Assembly (NCBI RefSeq): GCF_029024625.1
Contig: NZ_CP118953.1
Span: 930,001 to 994,000, forward strand
Reading direction: 5' to 3'
DNA from: Staphylococcus chromogenes
GTDB lineage: Bacteria > Bacillota > Bacilli > Staphylococcales > Staphylococcaceae
DNA: 64,000 nucleotides
Shown here: one piece after another, positions 36,274-47,237 of the stretch
Layout: each line of letters begins with the position of its first letter
Position numbering within the stretch: position 1 is the stretch's first letter
Notes under the pieces: model-generated
Told to the model about the DNA's origin: nothing
Databases searched by the model: none
Seen by the model: only the letters and a program-made list of their open reading frames with translations
Position numbers and translations under genes: made by a program

Positions 36274-36732
36274 ATGAAATTTGAAGGACAATTAATTGGA
36301 GAAGGTTTAAAAATAGGAATCGTTGTAAGTCGCTTTAATGATTTTATTACAGGACGTTTAGTCGATGGAGCATTTGATGCGCTAATACGTCATCAAGTCA
36401 AAGAAGAGGATATCGATATTGCGTATGTACCGGGTGCCTTTGAGCTTCCATTAGTTGCGAAAAAAATGGCGCAAACAGGAAACTATGATGCTGTGATTAC
36501 ATTAGGATGTGTCATTCGTGGTGCAACATCACATTACGATTATGTGTGTAATGAAGCGGCTAAAGGGATCGCAAAAGCGAGTGAAGACACAGGTGTACCT
36601 GTGATATTCGGTGTATTGACGACTGAAAATATTGAACAAGCTATTGAACGCGCCGGAACGAAAGCAGGTAACAAAGGGGCAGAAGTGGCTGTTGGCGCTA
36701 TTGAAATGGCAAATTTACTTAAAAAGTTCTAA
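36274..36732 (+). CDS. ribH: 6,7-Dimethyl-8-ribityllumazine synthase
   Basis: A 152-residue lumazine synthase with the VPGAFELP segment, the [17 protein letters not shown] active-site region (catalytic His) and FGVLTTEN. It is the last gene of the rib operon. TAGGAGG precedes the ATG and the hairpin repeat at 36863 is the likely terminator. Confidence 0.96.
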   Translation: MKFEGQLIGEGLKIGIVVSRFNDFITGRLVDGAFDALIRHQVKEEDIDIAYVPGAFELPLVAKKMAQTGNYDAVITLGCVIRGATSHYDYVCNEAAKGIAKASEDTGVPVIFGVLTTENIEQAIERAGTKAGNKGAEVAVGAIEMANLLKKF

Positions 36733-36862
36733 TGATTCAGTGAGGAAGAAAAATAGGGGGAATATTTAATATGCATACTCTCCTACAAATTTCTTTAATT
36801 TCATTCGGAAATCATACAACAAGACAAAAAACTGGCTGAGACTTAAAATCCACCAATACTTG

Positions 36863-36908
36863 AAAAGCCATCAAAACTTACCATTAGGTAAATTTTGATG
36901 GCTATTTT
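36863..36908 (+). repeat. Dispersed hairpin repeat, copy 2 (terminator of rib operon)
   Basis: AAAAGCCATCAAAACTTACC (36863-36882), loop ATTA, then GGTAAATTTTGATGGCTATT. The right arm is base-for-base that of copy 1 at 3250. Preceding text GGCTGAGACTTAAAATCC resembles the GGGACTTA leader of copy 3. It also lies before the 3' end of leftward putA. Confidence 0.8.
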
Positions 36909-36941
36909 AATACCATATAAATCTATTTATGTTTCAACGGT

Positions 36942-37988
36942 TTATAATCTTTTTACACAGCGTTTGTTTTTCATCTCTTTTTCTGAAGAACAAGGTTTTT
37001 GATGATGACATTTTTTCTTTTTCAATCCTAAAAGCGTCGATAGAACTGCGATTCCACCAATAATAGCTAAAGCTTGAGGTTTTACGAACTCCTTAAATGC
37101 TAATGTTAAATTTTGCGGTCTTTCGGCTAAACGACGCATAAAGTAACCAAACCAATCATCACCATAAGGCACATAAATCGTAAAGTTATAACCTTCTTTT
37201 GCAATTTGTTCTGCTAACTCTGTACGGAATCCATATAGCATTTGAAATTCAAATTGAGATTTATCAATCTGATTATCTTTTACGAATTGTTTAACATGAT
37301 TAATAATATGATGATCATGTGTGGCAATTGAAGTGAAGTTTTTCGCATTTAATAAACGTTTTTCGATAAGTCTTATGTAATTCTGATCAATTTCTTCTTT
37401 TGTTTGGTAAGCAATATGTGCCGATTCCTTGTATGCACCTTTAACGAGGCGGAGACGTAATTCTGGATATTTATCAATGAGAACATCAGCTTTAAATAAA
37501 TAAGCTTGAATAACTGTACCTACATTGGTGAACTCACTTTTCAATCGATCAAGTGTTTGAGTGACGTCAAACAGACTATCATATTTTTCTGTGTCAAAAT
37601 TGATATGCATATTATCATAAGTTTTAGCTGTGTTGACGATTTCGTGAACATTTTCAAATGCCAATGCACGATCAAATTCTATGCCGAGTTGACTTAATTT
37701 AATCGACATATGCGCATTGAGATGATTGTCATGTAACACTTTCATCACTTTTAAAATCTCATCTTTTGCATCTATCGCTTCTTGTCGGTTATGGACAAAT
37801 TCCCCTAGAATGTCAACTGTACCGGCGATATTTTTATCATTTAAGCGCTTTATCGTTTTGACAATGTCTGGTAATTGATTGCCTGCAACTACTTTGTTTG
37901 CACCTAATGAGGGACCTACTTTTTTTGCGGCATTGTTCAAAAAGGTATTATTGGATAAAGCAATGAAAAAATTCTTAACAAAACTCAT
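36942..37988 (-). CDS. putA: Proline dehydrogenase
   Basis: A 348-residue FAD enzyme that oxidises proline to pyrroline-5-carboxylate. It is a TIM-barrel PRODH with LRLVKGAYKE, IATHDHHI, FQMLYGFR and the YVPYGDDWFGYFMRRLAERPQN active-site end. A C-terminal membrane helix (about 307-322) follows, then an odd basic Cys/His tail (KKKKCHHQKPC and further). ATG 37988 has GGGAGG upstream. Single gene. Confidence 0.93.
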   Translation of the reverse strand: MSFVKNFFIALSNNTFLNNAAKKVGPSLGANKVVAGNQLPDIVKTIKRLNDKNIAGTVDILGEFVHNRQEAIDAKDEILKVMKVLHDNHLNAHMSIKLSQLGIEFDRALAFENVHEIVNTAKTYDNMHINFDTEKYDSLFDVTQTLDRLKSEFTNVGTVIQAYLFKADVLIDKYPELRLRLVKGAYKESAHIAYQTKEEIDQNYIRLIEKRLLNAKNFTSIATHDHHIINHVKQFVKDNQIDKSQFEFQMLYGFRTELAEQIAKEGYNFTIYVPYGDDWFGYFMRRLAERPQNLTLAFKEFVKPQALAIIGGIAVLSTLLGLKKKKCHHQKPCSSEKEMKNKRCVKRL

Positions 37989-38001
37989 TTCTATTCCTCC
38001 C

Positions 38002-38166
38002 ATATCTCTGTCATACTAATAGTGATAGTGTATCACGATTATCGCTAGGAGGAAAACGGTTTCATAAAAGTTTTTTGATTTTTATAAAAATATAGTGAAA
38101 AGGTTCGAATAATCTTAAATAAAATCTTCAATCTGTGCTTTAAGTTAGAATGTGAACAGTTTCTTA
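38002..38166. other. Region upstream of putA
   Basis: Together with the stretch 38302-38515 this makes up the non-coding part of a 527-bp gap. It should hold the promoters of leftward putA and of the small secreted peptide and the rightward gene at 38516. No gene, riboswitch or repeat is recognised in it. Confidence 0.5.
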
Positions 38167-38301
38167 TCAATGAGATGAAGTTGTAGACGTTGAGTACGAA
38201 AGTTGGATGGTCGCATCGATAGGTTCTTGCATCAATGCAGTATACACTGGAAAATTAAATATCAAGAAGAAACTAATGAGACACTTTAAAATGAATTTCA
38301 T
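38167..38301 (-). CDS. 44-residue predicted secreted peptide
   Basis: The minus strand has GAAGGAG about 6 nt before ATG 38301. The 44-residue product is a typical signal peptide (MKFILKCLISFFLIFNFP, then VYTA as a possible cleavage site) and a short Ser/Thr-rich mature part (ATIQLSYSTSTTSSH). It is below usual length limits. It lies upstream of putA and transcribes the same way. Function unknown; a secreted peptide or signal is possible. Confidence 0.5.
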   Translation of the reverse strand: MKFILKCLISFFLIFNFPVYTALMQEPIDATIQLSYSTSTTSSH

Positions 38302-38515
38302 ACGCGACTCCTTCACGAATATGACTTAAAATTAACATAGCATAGGGTTATAAAGTTCATAATAAGATGATGTAAATAAACGTTAAAGAAATCGTGTAGG
38401 TTATTAATGTTAATTTAGTGTAAAAATGAGAGGGAAAACTTTACGGTAAATTTAAAATCAGAGTGAGCGAACCGTGATAAAATAATAGTAAGCATATTAA
38501 AGGGAGACATGTTAA

Positions 38516-38848
38516 ATGTTTAAAGATTTGGTCTATTATACCTTAGGAACTGAACTTGATACGTTTGTTCAATATTTTGTATTCGAACTTATTTTGCTCG
38601 TACTTATCGGTCTCGCGATTGTTTTAATTACAAAAAAACTTTGGCTTGCATTCGTCGTTATTCTTGCGTTAAATATTATTGATGCAGGTATTATTGCGAA
38701 TTTTAATGCTTCGCAAGGGGAAGGAACATTAATAGGTCAGTTTTTCTTAATGTTAGTCGCGAAGTTTTTCCCAACTTTCTATGAAATTTTGTTAGTTCTA
38801 TTAATTTCACGACTACCGATTATTAGAAAAAAATTCAACATTGCGTAA
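38516..38848 (+). CDS. Unrecognised membrane protein, 110 residues
   Basis: A 110-residue protein with three hydrophobic helices (about 17-42, 44-64 and 75-102) and a basic end (RLPIIRKKFNIA). AAAGGGAG precedes the ATG and a terminator follows at 38899, so it is a single unit. I recognise no family. Confidence 0.7.
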   Translation: MFKDLVYYTLGTELDTFVQYFVFELILLVLIGLAIVLITKKLWLAFVVILALNIIDAGIIANFNASQGEGTLIGQFFLMLVAKFFPTFYEILLVLLISRLPIIRKKFNIA

Positions 38849-38898
38849 TGATATTGAATGAATTGCGAAAACCTATCCTTCAAAAATAGATTAAGTTG

Positions 38899-38928
38899 AG
38901 CTGGGACAATAAACTGTCTCAGCTTTTT
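38899..38928 (+). terminator. Terminator after the 38516 gene
   Basis: AGCTGGGACA (38899-38908) pairs with TGTCTCAGCT (38915-38924) plus T's. The GAGCTGGGACA arm recurs inverted at about 47796-47807. Confidence 0.85.
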
Positions 38929-39045
38929 ATGTTTTAAACAAATAGAGAGTGAAATTGCGTTTAACGATTGATATATGTTAGCGCATTTGAGGGATAATTG
39001 TTAAGATAAAATAAAGAATTAAAGCAATAGGAAGGAATTGGCAAT

Positions 39046-39867
39046 ATGTGGAAATGGGAAACTGAAAATGAAGCAAAAGGTGTTATCGTTATTATACATA
39101 ATATGCTTGAGCATACTGGACGTTATGCATATGTAATTACACATTTGAGAAGAAATGGATATCATGTGATTATGGGTGACTTACCTGGTCAAGGTCAAAG
39201 CTCTCGTACAAAAAAGGGGCAAATTGATAATTTTGAAGTTTATCAAGAACGTGTATTAGAATGGGTGCAAATTGCAGAAGAATATCATTTACCCACTTTT
39301 GTTATTGGTGTAGGATTGGGTGGTTTAATCGCTGTTAATCTTCTTGAAAAAGTTGATTTACCGATTGAGGGATTGGTTCTCTTGTCTCCATTATTTGCGT
39401 TCCACAATTCAAAGCAAACACGTAAACTGTTTTTGACTTCTCACGTAGGGGATGTTTCTAAAAGTGCAAAATTTGATTTAGGTTTTGATATAGAAGATTT
39501 AACTTCAAATCCAGAAGTTCAAGAAGAGACGCAAAACGATTCTTTGATGTTAAAGAAAGTGAGTTATCATTGGTATAAAGAAGTGGCTCATGCAATGAAA
39601 AAAACTGGAGAACATTTGAATCAAATGCGTTCGTACCCATTATGTGTCATGTATGGTACTGAAGATAATATTTCAGACATTGAAATGACGCAACAATTTA
39701 TTTCTCAAACTTTAAGTGAAGAATTGTATTTTAAATCTTGGAGCGGTTTGGCACATGAAATTCAAAATGAACCTGAAAGAGAAGCGGTTATGCGCTACGT
39801 ATTAAGCTTTTTAAACAACCGCGTATATGCAGCAGGTTTTGTTGTCAATGATCAAGAAACAATTTAA
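39046..39867 (+). CDS. Alpha/beta hydrolase, lysophospholipase-like
   Basis: A 273-residue serine hydrolase of the monoacylglycerol lipase/serine aminopeptidase S33 group. HNMLEHTGRY near the N-terminus, the oxyanion-side GDLPGQGQS and the late Asp/His (YGTEDN, LAHEI) are visible, and the nucleophile elbow reads GVGLGG, where Ser is replaced by Leu. This missing nucleophile needs noting: it may be inactive or use another residue. S. aureus has a similar gene next to rot. Confidence 0.82.
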   Translation: MWKWETENEAKGVIVIIHNMLEHTGRYAYVITHLRRNGYHVIMGDLPGQGQSSRTKKGQIDNFEVYQERVLEWVQIAEEYHLPTFVIGVGLGGLIAVNLLEKVDLPIEGLVLLSPLFAFHNSKQTRKLFLTSHVGDVSKSAKFDLGFDIEDLTSNPEVQEETQNDSLMLKKVSYHWYKEVAHAMKKTGEHLNQMRSYPLCVMYGTEDNISDIEMTQQFISQTLSEELYFKSWSGLAHEIQNEPEREAVMRYVLSFLNNRVYAAGFVVNDQETI

Positions 39868-39928
39868 GTAAAAGTTATTCTACTCATAATAAAATGTTGC
39901 AGACATCGCGAAATCATGGTAAATTAAT

Positions 39929-39948
39929 AATGTGAAAAAAATCACAAT
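39929..39948. promoter_or_regulatory. Candidate Rex operator before ldh
   Basis: TGTGA (39931-39935), six A's and TCACA (39942-39946) match the staphylococcal Rex pattern TTGTGAAW4TTCACAA in spacing and both half-sites, 40 bp before ldh. Rex releases DNA when NADH is high, and ldh genes are known Rex targets. Confidence 0.65.
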
Positions 39949-39975
39949 AACATTATTTAATGAACTGATTGATAG

Positions 39976-40944
<969 letters not shown>

Positions 40945-41025
40945 AATTCAAAAGTACAAATTTTATATTGATTATATATATTTGTTTTTGACGAAATTAA
41001 TATGATTAAGTTTTTTTGAGTAGGG

Positions 41026-41066
41026 TAAACATACCATAATAAACCAAATAGTATGGTAAAAGTTTA
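41026..41066. promoter_or_regulatory. Imperfect dyad over the rot promoter
   Basis: TACCATA (41032-41038) and TATGGTA (41052-41058), with outer TAAAC/GTTTA arms, end 3 bp before a TATAAT (41070-41075). The right arm covers the -35 position, as expected of a repressor or autoregulator site. Confidence 0.45.
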
Positions 41067-41088
41067 AACTATAATAGGGGGCTTAATC

Positions 41089-41499
41089 ATGGCGAGTCAA
41101 TCAAAATATGATGTCAGTGACATTGTACTATTAGATAATTTGCAAAAAGAAGTCGAGTATATTTTTGACGAAATTGAAAATCAGTACGGTTTGTCAAAAG
41201 AGGAATTTTTAATTCTTTTAACGTTATGGGATAAGGGTTCAATGACGTTAAAAGAGATGGATGAGTATGTAAAAGTCAAAGCGTATAAAAGAACGAGAAC
41301 TTTTAATAACCTCGTTGAAAAGAAATGGATCACTAAAGAACGACCAACAGATGACGAACGTACGGTGATTATTCATTTTAACGAAGACAAAGAGCAAGAC
41401 AAACAAGACTTAATCAATTTCACATGTGAACAAATCGAAAAACATCAAGATAATTTAAGACATCAACTTAAATCTATTATTGATGGTTGTGAATTATAA
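41089..41499 (+). CDS. rot: Repressor of toxins Rot (SarA/MarR family)
   Basis: A 136-residue winged-helix regulator. It matches S. aureus Rot closely at LSKEEFLILLTLWDKGSMTL, VKAYKRTRTFNNLVE and ERPTDDERTVIIHFNE (DER wing). In S. aureus Rot represses secreted toxins and proteases and is itself blocked by RNAIII. The neighbouring lysophospholipase-like gene and putA are also near rot there; ldh between them is different. GGGGGC precedes the ATG. Confidence 0.9.
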   Translation: MASQSKYDVSDIVLLDNLQKEVEYIFDEIENQYGLSKEEFLILLTLWDKGSMTLKEMDEYVKVKAYKRTRTFNNLVEKKWITKERPTDDERTVIIHFNEDKEQDKQDLINFTCEQIEKHQDNLRHQLKSIIDGCEL

Positions 41500-41600
41500 A
41501 ATAAGTCTGCAATATACAAACATGTAAATTATTACTGATTGATATTTCTCTCTTATTTTTAAACTTAAATAATTTGGTGTATGTAAAATAATTAAACGAT

Positions 41601-41637
41601 AAGAAGCGCTAGACCCTTACGGCCTAGCGCTTCTTTT
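41601..41637. terminator. Bidirectional terminator, rot / ytqB
   Basis: A 12-bp stem (AAGAAGCGCTAG at 41601-41612 with CTAGCGCTTCTT at 41624-41635) with T's outside. The 3' end of the leftward methyltransferase gene lies inside it. Confidence 0.88.
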
Positions 41638-42189
41638 TTCTATTCCAATAATAAATGGAGGATGATTTTGTTGGTTAATAAATTCATATTTTAAAATATG
41701 CGCCTTCTCTTGATCGAAGGAATGAAAGTAATTGAGTAACGTTTCGCTTTCAACGCGTCCCTCAGGGTGCCCAGGGTATATGGCTAAAACAATAATTCCT
41801 TCTGGACGCAATAATTCAAAAATGGATTCTATGGCTAAAATTGTGTTTTCTGCGTTTGTAACAATAGATTTATCTCCTTTAGGCAAGTAACCTAAGTTAA
41901 ACAAGGCAGCATCTACCGAATGTCGATGGGATTCAGCAATATAATTTGTAATTGTCTCATGTCCTGTTTGAAGAAGGGTGACATGTGACATCTCCTTTAC
42001 TTTTTCTCGTGTATTCTCAATGGCCAAAGATTGTATATCACAAGCGTAGACATGACCATTCGGGACGGATTGTGCTAAAAACAATGTATCCCATCCATTT
42101 CCACATGTCCCATCTATCACTACACTTTTGTCAGTAATATGAGAAGTAATAAGAGATTTGGCGAAGGGAAGGACACGTTGAACAATCAT
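41617..42189 (-). CDS. ytqB: Class I SAM-dependent methyltransferase, YtqB-like
   Basis: A 190-residue methyltransferase with motif I VIDGTCGNGWDTLFLA and the NLGYLPKGD segment, the pattern of the rRNA_methylase (YtqB) group. In recent work YtqB-type enzymes act on tRNA; the substrate here is not shown by sequence. ATG 42189 overlaps the ytqA stop by 4 bp. Confidence 0.88.
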   Translation of the reverse strand: MIVQRVLPFAKSLITSHITDKSVVIDGTCGNGWDTLFLAQSVPNGHVYACDIQSLAIENTREKVKEMSHVTLLQTGHETITNYIAESHRHSVDAALFNLGYLPKGDKSIVTNAENTILAIESIFELLRPEGIIVLAIYPGHPEGRVESETLLNYFHSFDQEKAHILKYEFINQQNHPPFIIGIEKRSARP

Positions 42190-43145
42190 GTTAATACAGC
42201 ACCTTTGCCATTATACTTGGCGCCCTGAACAGAGTTGCGTCTTGCTAATTCTTTGTCAATATCATTTAAAATTTCCCATTTATTGACACTCCACATTGGT
42301 CCGACAAGAATGTCAATCGGACCATCACCCGTAATACGATGGACAATCATTGTCGGAGGTAAAATTTCTAATTGGTCACAAACTAATGAGATATACTCTT
42401 CTTTTGTCATGAATTCAAGTAAACCTTTTTCATATTGTTTAACCATAGGTGTACCTTTTAATAAATGAAGCAAATGAATCTTAATACCTTGAACATCCAT
42501 TTCAGCGACAGCCTGAGCGGTTTCCATCATCATGTCATAATTTTCGCCTGGAAGACCATTAATAATATGTGAACAAACATTAATATTATGTTTTCTTAAC
42601 TTTTGTACACCTTCGTAATAACATTCCATATCATGCGCGCGATTGATTAAATCAGATGTTTTTTGGTGGATAGTTTGTAAACCGAGTTCAACCCATAAGT
42701 AAGTCCGTTTGTTAAGTTCAGCCAAATAGTCGACTACATCATCTGGTAAACAGTCTGGTCTTGTACCGATTGATAGGCCTACAACACCTTCTTCATTAAG
42801 TGCAGCTTCAAATTTTTCACGCAACACCTCCACTGGTGCATGCGTATTTGTAAATGCTTGGAAATAGGCAATATATTGACCTTCATGCCATTTCTCATGC
42901 ATTTGTGCTTTTATTTTTTTAAATTGAACTTCAATGGCATCAGCACGATTGCCTGCAAAATCACCACTACCCGCAGCTGAACAAAACGTACATCCTCCAT
43001 GTGCCACGGTACCGTCACGATTGGGACAGTCAAACCCGCCATCAAGGGCTACTTTGAAAATTTTTTGGCCAAATCGATTTTTAAGATGATAATTTAAAGT
43101 ATGATAGCGTTTATTTTCAAAAGCATATGGAAAATATTCACCCAT
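42186..43145 (-). CDS. ytqA: Radical SAM protein, YtqA family
   Basis: A 319-residue radical SAM enzyme with an unusual cluster motif C40-x11-C52-x2-C55 (DCPNRDGTVAHGGCTFC), as in the TIGR01212/YtqA family. The start is ATG 43145 with AAGGAAG upstream; the nine-codon extension to 43172 lacks a ribosome site. It is coupled to ytqB, and the pair is thought to modify tRNA wobble mnm5s2U. That partner link is family knowledge. Confidence 0.88.
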   Translation of the reverse strand: MGEYFPYAFENKRYHTLNYHLKNRFGQKIFKVALDGGFDCPNRDGTVAHGGCTFCSAAGSGDFAGNRADAIEVQFKKIKAQMHEKWHEGQYIAYFQAFTNTHAPVEVLREKFEAALNEEGVVGLSIGTRPDCLPDDVVDYLAELNKRTYLWVELGLQTIHQKTSDLINRAHDMECYYEGVQKLRKHNINVCSHIINGLPGENYDMMMETAQAVAEMDVQGIKIHLLHLLKGTPMVKQYEKGLLEFMTKEEYISLVCDQLEILPPTMIVHRITGDGPIDILVGPMWSVNKWEILNDIDKELARRNSVQGAKYNGKGAVLT

Positions 43146-43256
43146 TTGCTGTAACTTCCTTTCTTTGTACATTATATCTCAAGATTTTAACATATTTTAA
43201 TGACATCGTGTTATAGTGTTTTATTATAGAGAAATAAATAAAGAGGTGTTGAACTT

Positions 43257-44438
43257 ATGAAAATGCCGAAAGAAATATGGTGGCTTGTGATAGGAATGGC
43301 AATCAATATCACTGGTGCCAGTTTTTTATGGCCATTAAACACGATTTATATGAATGAAGTACTAGGAAAATCTTTAAGTACTGCAGGGGTCGTATTAATG
43401 GTGAACGCTTTTGGTATGGTCGTTGGTAATTTAATTGGGGGCACGTTATTTGATCGCTTGGGTGGCTACCGGACGATAATGTTAGGGACTTGGATAAGTT
43501 TGTTCGCTACAATTGGCCTTAACTTTTTTCACGGGTGGCCATGGTATGCACTTTGGCTTATTATTTTAGGTTTTGGCGGCGGAATGATTATTCCAGCGAT
43601 TTATGCGATGGCTGGCGCTGTTTGGCCAAGAGGAGGTCGACAAACGTTCAATGCTATATATTTAGCGCAAAATATTGGTGTGGCCTTAGGTGCAGCATTG
43701 AGTGGTTTTGTGGCTGAATGGAGTTTTAACTATATATTTATCGCAAACTTGTTCATGTATATTCTATTTTTCTTCGTTGCGCTATTCAATTTTAAAATGG
43801 ATTATCGTGCGACAGTCAAGACTGCTGAAACGATTGAGGGCATGACGCATGTTCAAAATAAAAAGCATTTTACGGCTTTGATATTAATTTGTGTGATGTT
43901 TGCCATATGTTGGATTACATATGTCCAATGGCAAACGACGATTGCATCTTTCACACAAGAAATAGGTATTTCAATGAGTCAGTATAGTCTTCTTTGGACA
44001 ATAAATGGTTTACTCATTCTGTTAGGACAACCATTAATTTTGCCAATTATTCATTTACTGAAAGGACAATTAAAAAAACAACTTTTTGTAGGTGTATTTA
44101 TTTTTATTATTTCTTTTTTTGTTACTAGTTTTGCTGAAAGTTTTACAATGTTTATCGTTGGTATGGTGATATTAACCTTTGCTGAAATGTTTGTTTGGCC
44201 AGCCGTTCCAACGATTGCCAATGCACTTTCTCCAAAAGGCAGAGAAGGGGTCTATCAAGGTATTGTCAATTCGGCTTCAACAGTTGGTAAAGCGTTCGGT
44301 CCTCTTATAGGCGGGATTTTAGTAGATGTTTATAATATGCAAGTCATGTTTTTGTTTATGATTGGCTTATTGGTCATTTCCTTAGGTTTTCTATCGATAT
44401 TTGATCGTCGAATTGATAAAAAAGTACTTTATCATTAA
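43257..44438 (+). CDS. MFS transporter, 12-helix
   Basis: A 393-residue major facilitator with about 12 helices. The loop 2-3 motif GNLIGGTLFDRLGG and the domain-linking loop near residue 190 are visible. The substrate is unknown; the DHA1-like pattern suggests a drug or metabolite exporter. AAAGAGGTG precedes the ATG. Single gene between ytqA and leuS. Confidence 0.85.
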   Translation: MKMPKEIWWLVIGMAINITGASFLWPLNTIYMNEVLGKSLSTAGVVLMVNAFGMVVGNLIGGTLFDRLGGYRTIMLGTWISLFATIGLNFFHGWPWYALWLIILGFGGGMIIPAIYAMAGAVWPRGGRQTFNAIYLAQNIGVALGAALSGFVAEWSFNYIFIANLFMYILFFFVALFNFKMDYRATVKTAETIEGMTHVQNKKHFTALILICVMFAICWITYVQWQTTIASFTQEIGISMSQYSLLWTINGLLILLGQPLILPIIHLLKGQLKKQLFVGVFIFIISFFVTSFAESFTMFIVGMVILTFAEMFVWPAVPTIANALSPKGREGVYQGIVNSASTVGKAFGPLIGGILVDVYNMQVMFLFMIGLLVISLGFLSIFDRRIDKKVLYH

Positions 44439-44574
44439 CTGATATCATCCTCTTGCATAAATGCTGTAAATTTCATATGATAGTAATAACTATAGAATGT
44501 CTTTTTAGTATATTAATCTTATGAACTATAGGGATATCAAAGACATGAATCATGGGTTTGTTTAACTTTTACAA

Positions 44575-44781
44575 ATCAAGGAGTAGTAACTTCATTTGTA
44601 TTTCCAAAGAGAGTCAGTGTTGGTGTGAACTGATGTAATACATGAAGTGAACTTGCCGTGTTTATAATATATTTTTATGACATCTCAATCCATTATGTAA
44701 TGAAGCGCACAGTAGTGAACTAGGGTGGTACCGCGGTAAACATCGTCCCTATTAAAGCATCATGGATTTGAGATGTTTTTT
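44575..44781 (+). promoter_or_regulatory. T-box leader of leuS
   Basis: The T-box consensus AGGGTGGTACCGCGG is at about 44723-44737. Stem I shows AGTAGTAAC, AGAGAGTCAGTG and TGGTGTGAACTGATG. The likely specifier is CTT (Leu, 44652-44654) in GAACTTGCC. A terminator is formed by ATGGATTTGAGATG before TTTTTT (44762-44781), pairing with 44681-44693. Uncharged tRNA-Leu should allow read-through. Confidence 0.9.
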
Positions 44782-44799
44782 GAATTAGGAGGAAAACTT

Positions 44800-47211
44800 G
44801 TGAATTATAACCATCAAGAGATTGAAAAAAAGTGGCAAAAGTATTGGCTCGAAAACAAAACATTCAAAACTGAAGACAATTTAGGACAAAAGAAATTTTA
44901 TGCCTTAGATATGTTCCCTTATCCCTCTGGGGCGGGTTTACATGTGGGTCATCCTGAAGGCTACACGGCGACAGATATCATTTCGCGCTATAAACGTATG
45001 CAAGGATATAATGTTTTACATCCAATGGGTTGGGATGCATTTGGTTTACCAGCAGAACAATATGCTTTAGACACTGGTAATAGCCCGGCTGAATTTACAA
45101 AAAGAAATATTCAAACATTCAAACGTCAAATTCAAGAGCTCGGGTTTAGTTATGATTGGGATCGCGAGGTAAGTACAACTGATCCTGAGTATTATAAATG
45201 GACACAATGGATATTTATCCAATTATATAAAAAAGGTTTAGCCTACGTCGATGAGATACCTGTAAACTGGTGTGAGGCATTAGGAACAGTTTTATCAAAT
45301 GAAGAAGTGGTAGATGGTGTATCAGAACGTGGAGGCCATCCAGTAGTGCGTCGTCCAATGAAACAATGGGTACTTAAAATCACAGAATATGCTGACCGAT
45401 TATTAGAGGATTTAGAAACTTTAGATTGGCCTGAATCTATCAAAGATATGCAACGTAATTGGATAGGTCGTTCTGAAGGAGCAAAAGTCACTTTCAATGT
45501 AGAAACTATAAATGAAACAATCGAAGTATTTACAACACGTCCAGATACAATTTATGGTGCCACTTTCCTTGTATTAAGTCCTGAGCATAGTCTAGTTAAT
45601 CAAATCACAACGCCCGAATTTAAAGATCAAGTTAAAAAATATCAGGATGCGGCAGCAAAAAAATCAGATTTAGAACGTACTGATTTGGCTAAAGAAAAAA
45701 CAGGTGTGTTTACAGGAGCCTATGCCATTCATCCTTTATCGGGTGAACGCGTACCGGTTTGGATTGCGGACTATGTGCTTTCTACTTATGGTACAGGTGC
45801 AGTTATGGCAGTCCCTGGTCACGATGAACGTGATCATGAATTTGCAGAAACATTTAATTTACCTGTGCAATACGTCATTGAAGGAGAATTAACAAACGGT
45901 GTCTTCACTGGAGATGGGCCACACATTCATTCTGATGCATTAAATGGAATGAATAATTCAGAGGCTATCTCAAAAGCAATTGAAATTTTAGAAGCTAAAG
46001 GTCATGGTGAGAAGAAAGTGAACTACAAGTTGCGTGATTGGCTATTTAGTCGTCAACGTTACTGGGGTGAACCTATTCCAATTATTCATTGGGAAGATGG
46101 TTCCATCACAACTGTACCTGAAAATGAACTCCCATTATTGCTACCTAAAACTGATGAAATCAAACCGTCAGGCACAGGGGAATCACCTTTAGCTAATATT
46201 GATGAGTTTGTAAATGTGACAGACCCAGAAACGGGTATGAAAGGACGTCGTGAAACGAATACAATGCCGCAATGGGCGGGAAGTTGTTGGTACTACTTAC
46301 GATATATCGATCCTAAAAATGATCAAATGTTAGCAGATCCTGAAAAATTAAAGCACTGGTTACCTGTTGACTTATACATTGGCGGGGTAGAACATGCGGT
46401 ATTACACTTATTATATGCACGTTTTTGGCATAAAGTGCTTTATGATATTGGGGTTGTTCCGACGAAAGAACCTTTCCAAAAATTATTTAACCAAGGTATG
46501 ATTCTTGGTGAGGGCCATGAAAAAATGAGTAAATCAAAAGGTAATGTCGTGAATCCTGATGATATTATAAATTCTCATGGCGCTGACACATTGCGCTTAT
46601 ATGAGATGTTTATGGGGCCACTTGATGCATCAATTGCTTGGAGTGAAAATGGCTTAGATGGTTCTAGACGTTTCCTTGATCGAATTTGGCGTTTACTCGT
46701 AACTGAAAATAATGAATTGAGTCCAAAAGTGGTTCGAGAAGAAACACCACAGCTTGAAAAGTCTTATCACCAAACCGTGAAAAAAGTCACAGAGGATTTT
46801 GAATCCTTGAACTTCAATACAGCCATTAGTCAGTTAATGGTATTTATTAACGATTGTTATAAAGCAGAAAAAATCAATCAATCGTATATCGAAGGATTTG
46901 TAAAAATGTTAGCACCGATTGCCCCTCATATCGGTGAAGAATTATGGTCAATTTTAGGCCATGAGGGCACAATTACTTACCAACCGTGGCCGAGTTATGA
47001 TGCAGAATTACTTGAAGGTGACGTCGTTGAGATTGTCGTTCAGGTCAATGGGAAAGTACGTGCTAAATTAGAAATTCCTAAAAATGCATCAAAAGAAGAA
47101 ATGGAACAATTCGCATTTGAAAATGAAAATGTTCAACAAGCGATTGAAGGTAAAGACATTAAAAAAGTAATAGCTGTTCCACAAAAATTAGTAAATATTG
47201 TAGCCAAATAA
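44800..47211 (+). CDS. leuS: Leucyl-tRNA synthetase
   Basis: An 803-residue class I synthetase. HVGH (48-51, HIGH-type) and KMSKS (575-579) are the ATP motifs, with an editing (CP1) domain between including [12 protein letters not shown]. The start is GTG 44800 with AGGAGG 7 nt upstream; the ATG at 44773 lies in the T-box terminator and is rejected. Controlled by the T-box leader. Confidence 0.97.
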   Translation: MNYNHQEIEKKWQKYWLENKTFKTEDNLGQKKFYALDMFPYPSGAGLHVGHPEGYTATDIISRYKRMQGYNVLHPMGWDAFGLPAEQYALDTGNSPAEFTKRNIQTFKRQIQELGFSYDWDREVSTTDPEYYKWTQWIFIQLYKKGLAYVDEIPVNWCEALGTVLSNEEVVDGVSERGGHPVVRRPMKQWVLKITEYADRLLEDLETLDWPESIKDMQRNWIGRSEGAKVTFNVETINETIEVFTTRPDTIYGATFLVLSPEHSLVNQITTPEFKDQVKKYQDAAAKKSDLERTDLAKEKTGVFTGAYAIHPLSGERVPVWIADYVLSTYGTGAVMAVPGHDERDHEFAETFNLPVQYVIEGELTNGVFTGDGPHIHSDALNGMNNSEAISKAIEILEAKGHGEKKVNYKLRDWLFSRQRYWGEPIPIIHWEDGSITTVPENELPLLLPKTDEIKPSGTGESPLANIDEFVNVTDPETGMKGRRETNTMPQWAGSCWYYLRYIDPKNDQMLADPEKLKHWLPVDLYIGGVEHAVLHLLYARFWHKVLYDIGVVPTKEPFQKLFNQGMILGEGHEKMSKSKGNVVNPDDIINSHGADTLRLYEMFMGPLDASIAWSENGLDGSRRFLDRIWRLLVTENNELSPKVVREETPQLEKSYHQTVKKVTEDFESLNFNTAISQLMVFINDCYKAEKINQSYIEGFVKMLAPIAPHIGEELWSILGHEGTITYQPWPSYDAELLEGDVVEIVVQVNGKVRAKLEIPKNASKEEMEQFAFENENVQQAIEGKDIKKVIAVPQKLVNIVAK

Positions 47212-47237
47212 TTAAGAAATGAGAAGGGATGGATAAA

